This document shows, in pieces, positions 17,971 to 25,645 of a stretch of 64,000 nt of DNA. Source of the stretch: Flavobacterium enshiense (lineage in GTDB: Bacteria; Bacteroidota; Bacteroidia; Flavobacteriales; Flavobacteriaceae); contig NZ_CP090376.1 of NCBI RefSeq assembly GCF_022836875.1, positions 1,984,001 through 2,048,000 on the forward strand, given 5' to 3'. Under the pieces are notes generated by a model, which saw only the letters and a program-made list of their open reading frames with translations, was not told the origin of the DNA and searched no databases. Made by a program: the position numbers and the translations under genes. Numbering within the stretch: position 1 is the first letter of the stretch; each line of letters begins with the position of its first letter.

Positions 17971-19398
17971 ATGAACCATCATAATATAAGTTGCAATAAA
18001 ACTTCTTTCAGATACAATCTGATAAAGCAAGGCAAACGTTTAGTGTCTATCACTTTATTGGGACTATTGGTAGCCTGCGATAATTTTGTTGAGGTAGATT
18101 TACCAACATCACAATTAACATCACCCACAGTATTCGAGAACTATACCACGGCAACTGCTGCCATGGTAGATATTTACGCTCAAATAAGAAATAACGGAGT
18201 ACTGGCAGGAACCGTTACCGGAGTTTCCAATCAAATGGGAAATTACACCGATGAACTCACTTTTTACGGTAGCAGTTTTATGGGAACTATTAATTTTTAT
18301 AACAATACTTTAATCCCTTCCAATGCCGATATTGCAACGTTGTGGAATAACAGTTACAGCCAAATCTATGCGACGAATGCGGTTATAGAAGGTGCTACCA
18401 ATTCCACTGGCTTATCAGTAGCAGAGAAAAATCAACTATTGGGAGAAGCTTATTTTACAAGAGCATTAGTACATTTCTATCTGCTCAATCTTTTTGGGGA
18501 TATTCCTTATATCACTACTACAGATTATAGGGTAAACAGTATTGTATCTCGTATGTCTTCAACACAGGTTTATGCCAATATTAAAACAGATTTGTTGCTG
18601 TCGTCCTCAATGTTGTCTGACGATTATATTACGCCGGAAAGGGTAAGACCAAACAAAGCAACCGTAAAAGCACTATTGGCCAGAGTTTATCTTTATACAA
18701 GTGATTGGAACGCAGCAGTAAACGAAGCTTCAGATATAATAAACAACACAGGTTTATATGTTTGGGATACCAATTTGGATAACATTTTCCTAAAAGAAAG
18801 CACCACAACCATCTGGCAACTCATACCCCAATCAGCTGGCAGAAATACCGAAGAGGGTAGTACATTTATTTTCAACCAAGGCCCTCCTCCGGTTGTGGCA
18901 CTAAACGATAATTTTATAGCGGCTTTCGAAGTGGGGGACGAGCGTAAAAACCATTGGACGAAGGCAGTTACCGATGGTGTAAATACGTGGTACCATGCTT
19001 ATAAATACAAACAGTTCACAAACACCGGAACATCACAGGAATACTCCATTATATTTCGTTTGGCTGAGCAGTATCTAATACGTGCCGAAGCCTTAGCACA
19101 ATTAGGTGACCTTTCAGGAGCAAAGACAGATTTAAATAAAATCAGGAATACAGCTGGTTTGCCTGATACGGCTGCTCTCACCCAACAGGATATTATAACA
19201 GCCATTATTCAGGAAAGAAGAGTAGAGTTTTTTACCGAACTAGGACACAGGTTTTTTGATTTAAAAAGAACTAACAATCTCGATGCAGCGTTGTCAGGAG
19301 TCAAAACAGGGTGGAACACTACCGATAGATTGTTACCGTTGCCGGAATCCGAATTACTCATGAATCCGAATCTCAATCCTCAAAATCCCGGTTATTAA
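17971..19398 (+). CDS. SusD/RagB-family surface lipoprotein
   Basis: 475 residues. The lipoprotein signal is LLGLLVAC with lipidated Cys near residue 32. A TPR-like SusD fold follows, with family markers LLGEAYFTRALVHFYLLNLFGDIPY, ARVYLYTSDWNAAVNEA, RLAEQYLIRAEALAQLGD and the C-terminal IIQERRVEFFTELGHRFFDLKR. It forms the lid of the SusC channel and captures substrate at the cell surface. It starts 17 bp after susC, and the S9 peptidase begins 2 bp after it, so the three are one operon. At 475 residues it is slightly shorter than many glycan-type SusD proteins, close to RagB-type ones. Confidence 0.92.
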   Translation: MNHHNISCNKTSFRYNLIKQGKRLVSITLLGLLVACDNFVEVDLPTSQLTSPTVFENYTTATAAMVDIYAQIRNNGVLAGTVTGVSNQMGNYTDELTFYGSSFMGTINFYNNTLIPSNADIATLWNNSYSQIYATNAVIEGATNSTGLSVAEKNQLLGEAYFTRALVHFYLLNLFGDIPYITTTDYRVNSIVSRMSSTQVYANIKTDLLLSSSMLSDDYITPERVRPNKATVKALLARVYLYTSDWNAAVNEASDIINNTGLYVWDTNLDNIFLKESTTTIWQLIPQSAGRNTEEGSTFIFNQGPPPVVALNDNFIAAFEVGDERKNHWTKAVTDGVNTWYHAYKYKQFTNTGTSQEYSIIFRLAEQYLIRAEALAQLGDLSGAKTDLNKIRNTAGLPDTAALTQQDIITAIIQERRVEFFTELGHRFFDLKRTNNLDAALSGVKTGWNTTDRLLPLPESELLMNPNLNPQNPGY

Positions 19399-19400
19399 TC

Positions 19401-22043
19401 ATGAGAACAATACAATGTCCCTTTTCATTTTTTTTGTTTTTGTTAGTAGTTGCCTGCCCTGTAATGGGGCAGGTAAAACAAAAGAAACACCTTACGTCTC
19501 AGGAGTATCACTTGTGGAGTGAGTTACAGCCCGATAAAATTTCATCTACCGGCAATCAGGTAAGCTACGCGCTACGCTACGAGTCGGGAGAAGATACCTT
19601 ATTTGTAAAAAACCGTAACGGAAAAACCGTGTCATTTCCTAAAGGGAAAAACGGCAATTTTAGTAATGACAGTTGGTTTGTCTGTCAGCAGGCTAATAAT
19701 ACACTAAACATTTTAAATCTTAAAACAGCAGAAAAGCAAACCATTTCAGAGGTAACAGATTATAAAATTGCAGCTAACGGTAATTATTTGGTAGTACTTA
19801 AAACCGGAGTAAACAACAAGCTTAGTTTAGTGGTGCAGGATTGGAAAGGACAGAAACTCAAAAGTATTGAGAACGTCAAAGCATGGTATCCAAATCCGCA
19901 AAATTCAGCAATAGCTTATGTTACGGATAGCGGCAAACAGCATACGGTTGAGGTACTACAAATAGATAAAAAGATACAAACTCACACCGTAGTTGTAGAA
20001 ACTGGTGCTGGCTTTCACAATTTTGCATGGCAAAGTAACGGTGAAGCCTTTTGTTTTTTGCACCATCCTTTGGAGGGGTTACAGGAACAGAACACCAAAG
20101 GAAAGCTGTTCACCTTCAGAAGTAAGGACAAAAGAACATTTGTATTTGATCCTAAAGCACAGAAGGATTTTCCGGAAGAGTGTACTATTTCAGACAGCGA
20201 TTATAATCCATTATCACTATCCGACGATGGAGAGCGTATATTTTTTGGTTTAAAAAAAGTACAGCTTGCAAAAAAGAATCCCAAAACAGCCGTGCAGGTT
20301 TGGAATACCCAAGACAAGTCAATATATCCTTTAAAAAAACAAATAAGCGGATGGGATAAAGTAGAAAAATTATCGGTTTGGTATCCAAAAAGCAATCGGT
20401 TTTTTCAGATAGCAGATAACGCTTTACCGCAGGTGGCGCTCAATGGAAATCAAACCTATGCTATTGTCTCAAATCAGGAAACCTATGAACCACAGGAAAA
20501 AAGAGAGGCCGACCGCGATTTTTATGGAGTGGATTTGCAAACAGGAACAAAAAAGTTGTTGTTGAAAAAATACTCAGGTGCTAATCAAATGGTGTTAATG
20601 TCACCAAAAGGGAAGTACATCACTTATTTTAAAGAGTCTGACTGGTTTATATACGACATTAAAAAGGATAAGCATACCAATATCACTCAAAACAGGATAG
20701 CAGAATTATCAAGACCCGATTTTGAAATGAGTACAGATTGGATACCTTATGGTAATCCCGGTTTCACTACCGATGAAAAATCACTTTTACTATATGATAA
20801 ATACGATATATGGGAGGTGTCAGTAGACGGAAGTTTTTGTACCCGTTTAACCAGAGGAAAAGAAAAAGAAATTACATTCAGAATTTCAATGCAATCAGCA
20901 ATTCAAAAACCAGATGTGAAATACCAGGGAAATTCAACTGGGTTATTTGATAGCAAGGGAATACTGCTTTTGGAAGCCACAGGAAAAGATCATGTAGCTT
21001 CAGGATATTATTATTGGCAACGCTCACAGGGAGAAAAACCAATAGTGTACAAAGAAATGAAAATCAGCCAGCTTCAATGGGCAGCGAACAAGCAAGATAT
21101 AATGTATGTTGAAGAGAATTTTGATGTTTCACCACGTTTGGTACTAAGCAGTATAAAGGGTTCAAAACAAGAGGCTGTAGTCAACAGTAACCCACAACAA
21201 CAAAACTATTTTTGGGGTAAATCAATTCAAATAAAATATACAAATGCTTCAAGTGTTCCGTTAACAGGAGTGCTTTTTTATCCGGCTAATTACAGTCCGG
21301 ACAAAAAATATCCAATGGTGGTACACATATACCAGAAACAGTCAAGGGAATTGCATAAATATGTAAATCCGTCGTTACATAATAATGAAGGCTGGAACCA
21401 TACAAATTTCACCACCAAGGGATATTTTGTGCTTTATCCGGATATTGTTTATGAATTAGGCAATACAGGGGCTTCGGCTACCGATTGTGTTACGTCTGCA
21501 ACAAAAGCAGTAATTGATATGGGGATTGTTGATTCTCATAAAATAGGATTGATAGGCCATTCATTTGGTGGGTATGAAACCAATTTCATCATAACCCAAA
21601 CTGATATGTTCGCTACTGCGGTGTCAGGAGCAGGGTTATCCGATTTTGTTAGCGCTTATCTCGGAGTATCGTGGAACTACTCAAAACCGGATTTTTGGAG
21701 ATTTGAATACCATCAGTTCCGTATGGGAAAATCCTTATTCGAAGACACTGAAGGATATTTACGAAATTCACCGGTACTTCAAGCTGCAAATGTTAATACA
21801 CCACTTTTAACTTGGACTGGTGAAATGGATTTACAAATTAACGCAAAACAGAGTTATGAGTTTTATTTGGCACTTCGCCGGTTAAAAAAGAAAAGCATCA
21901 TGTTAGTTTATCCCGGTGAAGAACACGCGCTGAGTGAAAGCACTAATACAGAAGACTTAACCAATAAGACAGAGTCTTGGTTCGATTATTATTTAAAAGG
22001 AAAAGAATCCTCTTCTTGGATGATTCCGAATTATTACGACTAA
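19401..22043 (+). CDS. Exported S9-family (prolyl oligopeptidase-like) serine peptidase
   Basis: 880 residues with a signal peptide (LVVACPVMGQ, ending ~residue 24). Residues ~30-600 are beta-propeller-like repeats. The alpha/beta-hydrolase domain spans ~620-880. The triad is visible: Ser721 in GHSFGGYE, Asp810 in GEMDLQIN and His842 in PGEEHALS. S9 enzymes cleave short peptides after Pro or Ala or remove N-terminal residues. This one probably acts in the periplasm on peptides imported by the SusCD pair encoded just upstream. The Cys in VVAC could make it a lipoprotein, but the following residues fit signal peptidase I better. It converges on the DUF6520 operon across a shared terminator. Confidence 0.9.
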   Translation: MRTIQCPFSFFLFLLVVACPVMGQVKQKKHLTSQEYHLWSELQPDKISSTGNQVSYALRYESGEDTLFVKNRNGKTVSFPKGKNGNFSNDSWFVCQQANNTLNILNLKTAEKQTISEVTDYKIAANGNYLVVLKTGVNNKLSLVVQDWKGQKLKSIENVKAWYPNPQNSAIAYVTDSGKQHTVEVLQIDKKIQTHTVVVETGAGFHNFAWQSNGEAFCFLHHPLEGLQEQNTKGKLFTFRSKDKRTFVFDPKAQKDFPEECTISDSDYNPLSLSDDGERIFFGLKKVQLAKKNPKTAVQVWNTQDKSIYPLKKQISGWDKVEKLSVWYPKSNRFFQIADNALPQVALNGNQTYAIVSNQETYEPQEKREADRDFYGVDLQTGTKKLLLKKYSGANQMVLMSPKGKYITYFKESDWFIYDIKKDKHTNITQNRIAELSRPDFEMSTDWIPYGNPGFTTDEKSLLLYDKYDIWEVSVDGSFCTRLTRGKEKEITFRISMQSAIQKPDVKYQGNSTGLFDSKGILLLEATGKDHVASGYYYWQRSQGEKPIVYKEMKISQLQWAANKQDIMYVEENFDVSPRLVLSSIKGSKQEAVVNSNPQQQNYFWGKSIQIKYTNASSVPLTGVLFYPANYSPDKKYPMVVHIYQKQSRELHKYVNPSLHNNEGWNHTNFTTKGYFVLYPDIVYELGNTGASATDCVTSATKAVIDMGIVDSHKIGLIGHSFGGYETNFIITQTDMFATAVSGAGLSDFVSAYLGVSWNYSKPDFWRFEYHQFRMGKSLFEDTEGYLRNSPVLQAANVNTPLLTWTGEMDLQINAKQSYEFYLALRRLKKKSIMLVYPGEEHALSESTNTEDLTNKTESWFDYYLKGKESSSWMIPNYYD

Positions 22044-22068
22044 ATCCGTAGGGTATAAAGTAAAAAAC

Positions 22069-22094
22069 AATGCAGTCATAGTAAAGACTGCATT
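22069..22094. terminator. Bidirectional terminator between S9 and DUF6520-like genes
   Basis: 9-bp stem AATGCAGTC (22069-22077) / GACTGCATT (22086-22094). T-rich tracts lie on both sides, as expected for convergent operons. Confidence 0.8.
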
Positions 22095-22124
22095 GCATTT
22101 TTTACAACCATATTTTTTTAAAAA

Positions 22125-22400
22125 TTATGGTTTGTACAGCGGGATTACACAATTACCATTGGTATCCTTGGCCCAAAGACGTGGTGTGGCAACACCACCG
22201 CCAACGCGGCAAAAAGAAGTTCCACTTGTTTCACACATATCAGCAGCCTGACAAGGATTACTTTGTGAAATGAAATGGTACCCTTGTACTAAAGCCACTG
22301 TTTTAGATTTGGTATTCATGGCATTAGTACTAAATGCGCCTGTTACAGCAACCGCAATGGTGGCCATCGGCAAAATCATTTTTAAAAAATTGCTTTTCAT
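22125..22400 (-). CDS. DUF6520-like exported four-cysteine peptide
   Basis: 91 residues. The N-terminal 30 residues (MKSNFLKMILPMATIAVAVT...) form a signal peptide ending near STNAM. The mature part of ~60 residues contains four cysteines (NPC, DMC, SFC, GNC), consistent with two disulfides, plus a Gly-rich VGGGVATP stretch. The layout resembles the Bacteroidetes DUF6520 family, of unknown function. It is the last gene of a minus-strand operon with MauE, a protein family that supplies disulfides to exported proteins, so MauE-assisted oxidation of this peptide is an attractive idea. It may be a signal, adhesin or toxin-like peptide. No evidence separates these options. Confidence 0.72.
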   Translation of the reverse strand: MKSNFLKMILPMATIAVAVTGAFSTNAMNTKSKTVALVQGYHFISQSNPCQAADMCETSGTSFCRVGGGVATPRLWAKDTNGNCVIPLYKP

Positions 22401-22490
22401 GATAATAAAAATTAAAAGTGATGATTTACTCTTTTCTACAGGTTTTCAATCTTACCCCTGATACTGGCCGGTATATTTTAAACAGTTGTT

Positions 22491-23570
22491 TTATTTTTTA
22501 ATTGGTTTAAAACCATATAATAGATATTTATTCAGTTCATAAGAAACAAGTTCGGTATCAATCAGGGCAAACAATCGATTACCATAGACCACAAAGCTTT
22601 TCATTTTTTTACCGTTACTGTCATATACATAAAAGCTTGATAGGTAAGTGTTATTTGAGGTGTTGTAAACATCGATAATGCTGGCATGTTTCCATATTTC
22701 TAGTGATTCATATTTTCCCAACAAAGCTGAATTTACAAAAAGTAAACCGCTGGATGTGTTACTTGTTTTATTCACCACAAGGGGTGGTGCGGCAAAAGTT
22801 CTCTCTCGTCGGTTCTTGATGTACGCTATTTTTAACTGTGCTTTGCTAATGGTATCTATCGTTTTTCCTCTATGCTTGAGTTTAAGATTAGAATCGGCTA
22901 CAATAAATTGGTTTCGGTAACGGTATAGATAAACGATTTGTTTCATTTTTGAATCATAGTTCAAAACACCATCGGTATCAAAAACACCGTCAATTTGTTT
23001 TTGTAGTAAGTCAGTTCCGTAAACAATACTTTTGGTATCAGTAAGGTCGAATTTTCCAATTATGTTTTCACCAACACTGCTCTGTCCTCTAAATACGATA
23101 TTGGTAGAATCCATAATTTCAGCTTGAGAGAAATTAGTTGTTCCTTTATACTTAAGGAATGCCTTCCAGTTTTTCGTTTTTCCTTTGTAAATACAAGGAA
23201 CTGTACCATCCAGAACATAAAAGTAAGGGGGAGTTACTTTAACCTGTACCGAACGAAAGGGCAGGGTAGTATCATTAAGAGTAATGGTATGATATTCTCT
23301 CGTTTTTAAAAGTGTATCAAGAACCATTATCTGTAGCGGTGCAGTGGAATTTCCTAAATAAATTTTACCATCACCAACGCCTGCAAAATAGTAAGAGTTA
23401 TATTTTATATCGGTTTGATATGAGGGTGTTGCCAACATTTTTGGAAAACGGCGCACAAATGTATTGTGGTGATGCATAATACCTTCAGATAATACAAAAA
23501 GCAAGGTTACAATTCCCGTTGCTAAAAACAGGCAGAGTAATAAGACTGTGTATATTTTTCTCCATTTCAT
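22491..23570 (-). CDS. Membrane-anchored exported protein, beta-rich, unknown function
   Basis: 359 residues. One N-terminal membrane segment (~8-30, VLLLCLFLATGIVTLLFVL) is followed by an exported domain of repeated short beta strands with Tyr and aromatic residues (YFAGVGDGKIYLGNS, IVYLYRYRNQFIVADSN, SFYVYDSNGKKMKSFVVYGNRLFALID). The repeats suggest a beta-propeller, though I cannot count blades reliably. There are no catalytic motifs. Its start overlaps the mauE stop by 4 bp, so the two are translationally coupled, and the DUF6520-like gene follows after 90 bp. It may bind or display the cysteine peptide, which is inference. Confidence 0.65.
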   Translation of the reverse strand: MKWRKIYTVLLLCLFLATGIVTLLFVLSEGIMHHHNTFVRRFPKMLATPSYQTDIKYNSYYFAGVGDGKIYLGNSTAPLQIMVLDTLLKTREYHTITLNDTTLPFRSVQVKVTPPYFYVLDGTVPCIYKGKTKNWKAFLKYKGTTNFSQAEIMDSTNIVFRGQSSVGENIIGKFDLTDTKSIVYGTDLLQKQIDGVFDTDGVLNYDSKMKQIVYLYRYRNQFIVADSNLKLKHRGKTIDTISKAQLKIAYIKNRRERTFAAPPLVVNKTSNTSSGLLFVNSALLGKYESLEIWKHASIIDVYNTSNNTYLSSFYVYDSNGKKMKSFVVYGNRLFALIDTELVSYELNKYLLYGFKPIKK

Positions 23571-24010
23571 AATAATTCGGTTTTAGGATTTTGCTTTGTA
23601 ATAATCAAAACAGCTGTAGCTGCCAGTACAACAAAAGCAAGGTTAAAAACTAAATGTTCCGTCCAACCCATCTTTTCAAGTATCCCACCGCAGGAACAGG
23701 GTACAAACGAGCTGAAATTCAAAATGATTACGATATAAACCGTGAACATAACCATCAAGGTAAAGGAGGCAATAAGACCTAATAATCTGGATTTTGGAAC
23801 AACCAAAAGAGACACAATTATTAATTCAAGGACAGGAACACCCCAAGCCACCCAGCCTGCAAAGGCACTAAGTAATGGTGATTGCCCTATCTGAACTTGA
23901 AAGTTTTCAAAATCAAGAAGTTTACTCACAGCAGCATATACAAACAAAAGAATGTATAGCAAACAGACAATCTCAACAAAAATCTTCTTTAATGGGTCAT
24001 TCAGTTTCAT
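23567..24010 (-). CDS. MauE/DoxX-like redox-associated membrane protein
   Basis: 147 residues with four membrane helices. SSFVPCSCGGILEKMGW between helices 3 and 4 carries the CxCGG cysteine motif typical of MauE-type proteins, which assist periplasmic disulfide formation (in methylamine dehydrogenase maturation for MauE itself). There are no mau structural genes here, so it serves another substrate. The only Cys-rich product in the operon is the DUF6520-like peptide. It overlaps the next gene by 4 bp. The promoter region holds a 33-bp box shared with the STAS/AOS intergenic region. Confidence 0.85.
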   Translation of the reverse strand: MKLNDPLKKIFVEIVCLLYILLFVYAAVSKLLDFENFQVQIGQSPLLSAFAGWVAWGVPVLELIIVSLLVVPKSRLLGLIASFTLMVMFTVYIVIILNFSSFVPCSCGGILEKMGWTEHLVFNLAFVVLAATAVLIITKQNPKTELL

Positions 24011-24069
24011 AGCATTAACTGGTTTAGTTTAATGATGTAAAATTCTGAAATACAATTAATAAAGACTTT

Positions 24070-24102
24070 TCAATTCGGGACAACAACTTATCCAAAAGGG
24101 AG
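24070..24102. promoter_or_regulatory. Copy A of a shared 33-bp promoter box
   Basis: Ungapped alignment with 25521-25553 gives 24 identical bases of 33, including TCAATTCGGGA followed by TT-TC-AAA--GGAG. It lies 60-92 bp upstream of mauE. A likely binder is the AraC regulator encoded between the two copies. Confidence 0.5.
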
Positions 24103-24105
24103 AAA

Positions 24106-25017
24106 TTACAGGTTGTCGTTGTCTCTCTTTAAATCGTTGGGTGAGTAACCGTACTTTTTCTTAAAAGCCTTCGAGAAATTAGGATAGGTATTAAAACCAT
24201 TCATATAAGCAATGCTCTTTAGTGGCATGTTGGTTTGCTCAATAAGTAAGTGAACTCTTTTTAGTCGTTCGTCATTATAAAACTGATAGATACTTGTATT
24301 AAAGAAGTACTTAAAGGCTTCTTTTAGCTTATGTTCATTGGTTCCAAAAATTTTGGAAAGCTCTTTTAGGGAGGGAAGCGGGTTTTCTAAATTCGATAAA
24401 ATATAATCATATACCTGTTGCATTAATCGTGCATCGTCCCGTCTCGTTTTAGGTTGTCTGAAAGCGGAATTTACATCCTCAGAGTTATTATCACCCTCCG
24501 TTGAATCAGCAAGAATGGAATGAATAATAAAACGGTTTTCATTGGATATTTTTGATATGCTACTAAACAATGATACGACTTCCTTTTGGTCGGAAGTAAG
24601 ATAGCTCAAGGAAAGAGTAGAAACCTTTTCATTGACTAAGATGGTTGGCAATAATCTGTCAAAATTATGAGAAGAGCTGTCCGTTAAAATTTTTACAAAT
24701 TTCAGTCCTTCAAGTGAAGTTGTATCGTAATTTAAAACGAGATAAGTTTCTGGTATTGTACTGTGAATGATAAAGTCTTCATTAACAATGAAACTCAAAG
24801 TAGTAGGGCTTTGTTGCAAATGATGTGTATTGATATAGCCTTTGGGAAACAGCGTTTCTTGCATTTCCTCGGCTACCATATTGATAAGTACCGCTAAGGA
24901 TTCCAGCTCATCATCTTCCTCAGTTCGCATTATCCGCTGACTAAAATTACCACTGGCCATTTCAAGTAACATTTGCCGGATACTGTGCATTCTTTTCTGA
25001 TTGATTTCCCTGTGCAT
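24106..25017 (-). CDS. HAMP/PAS-like AraC-family transcriptional regulator
   Basis: 303 residues. Residues ~1-55 resemble a HAMP-type helical region (RQMLLEMASGNFSQRI...DELESLAVLINMVAEEM) and ~65-180 a PAS-like sensor. An AraC double helix-turn-helix covers ~195-303, with LKELSKIFGTNEHKLKEAFKYFF, LKSIAYMNGFNTYPNFSKAFKKKYGYSPNDLKR. There is no membrane segment, so it is a cytoplasmic one-component sensor built from parts of a histidine kinase front end. It starts 17 bp after the STAS-like gene and is probably co-transcribed with it. The two 33-bp boxes flank this gene pair, suggesting it controls mauE-DUF6520 and possibly the AOS fusion. Confidence 0.85.
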   Translation of the reverse strand: MHREINQKRMHSIRQMLLEMASGNFSQRIMRTEEDDELESLAVLINMVAEEMQETLFPKGYINTHHLQQSPTTLSFIVNEDFIIHSTIPETYLVLNYDTTSLEGLKFVKILTDSSSHNFDRLLPTILVNEKVSTLSLSYLTSDQKEVVSLFSSISKISNENRFIIHSILADSTEGDNNSEDVNSAFRQPKTRRDDARLMQQVYDYILSNLENPLPSLKELSKIFGTNEHKLKEAFKYFFNTSIYQFYNDERLKRVHLLIEQTNMPLKSIAYMNGFNTYPNFSKAFKKKYGYSPNDLKRDNDNL

Positions 25018-25034
25018 ATACGCTTAAAATTTAA

Positions 25035-25418
25035 TTATAAATAAGATTTCAGGAACGCTAATGCTTGTTCTTCATCAGTAAAAAATGAAGTGGGAATAGT
25101 GGGTTTGTTTATCCTTAGATAAAAATCTCCCATAGTTTCAGAAACTTGTGGATTACCAAGAATGGCAACAGCTTTAGTAAGGACCGAACCAAATTGAGCC
25201 AGGTAATCCCTGCCGGCTTTATCCGAATCTTTTACACCTCTGATATCACATAAAACAGGATAAGTTGTTTCGTTTTGAAATTGGATTCGGTCAGACACGA
25301 CTTTTCGGGCGACAGTTAAGGAAATAACGGTCTCCGGCTTATATTCAAAATAGAGAATGCCGTGCGCTATGCAAAATCGTGCATGCGCATTTTCGTAACA
25401 ATCATGAGCTGCATTCAT
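25035..25418 (-). CDS. STAS/DUF7793-like small regulatory protein
   Basis: 127 residues with an alternating beta/alpha pattern: FCIAHGILYFEYKPETVISLTVARKVVSDRI, TYPVLCDIRGVKDSDKAGRDYLAQFG, VLTKAVAILGNP, then a C-terminal EEQALAFLKSYL helix. This resembles SpoIIAA/STAS-like folds and the Bacteroidetes DUF7793 type. The DIRGVKDSDKAGRDYLA stretch sits where STAS proteins have the phosphorylatable Ser, and a Ser is present. It is first in a minus-strand operon with the AraC regulator and probably modulates it or a kinase. The assignment is fold-level only. Confidence 0.6.
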   Translation of the reverse strand: MNAAHDCYENAHARFCIAHGILYFEYKPETVISLTVARKVVSDRIQFQNETTYPVLCDIRGVKDSDKAGRDYLAQFGSVLTKAVAILGNPQVSETMGDFYLRINKPTIPTSFFTDEEQALAFLKSYL

Positions 25419-25520
25419 GATGTATTAAATAAAATGATACAATGCTGCAAAAATAAAAATAATACTGAATTAAAAAACCTACAAAACAAACTAATTGTCC
25501 CTAAAATCAATTAGTGTTTG

Positions 25521-25553
25521 TCAATTCGGGAATATGAGTTGTCAAAATAGGAG
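25521..25553. promoter_or_regulatory. Copy B of the shared 33-bp promoter box
   Basis: Same orientation and no gaps relative to 24070-24102, with 24 of 33 bases identical. It lies in the divergent region between the STAS-like gene (start 25418) and the AOS fusion (start 25646), so it could act on either. Confidence 0.5.
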
Positions 25554-25578
25554 TAAGCACAATTCACTGTAAAACACA

Positions 25579-25601
25579 CCAAAATTTATCTACAATTTTG
25601 G
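25579..25601. promoter_or_regulatory. Inverted repeat upstream of the AOS fusion
   Basis: Perfect 8-bp arms CCAAAATT (25579-25586) and AATTTTGG (25594-25601) with a 7-bp spacer, 45 bp before the start codon. It may be an operator. Confidence 0.4.
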
Positions 25602-25645
25602 CGCCTTATTAACTCAAACGTAACCCACTACTAATCAAAACAGAA

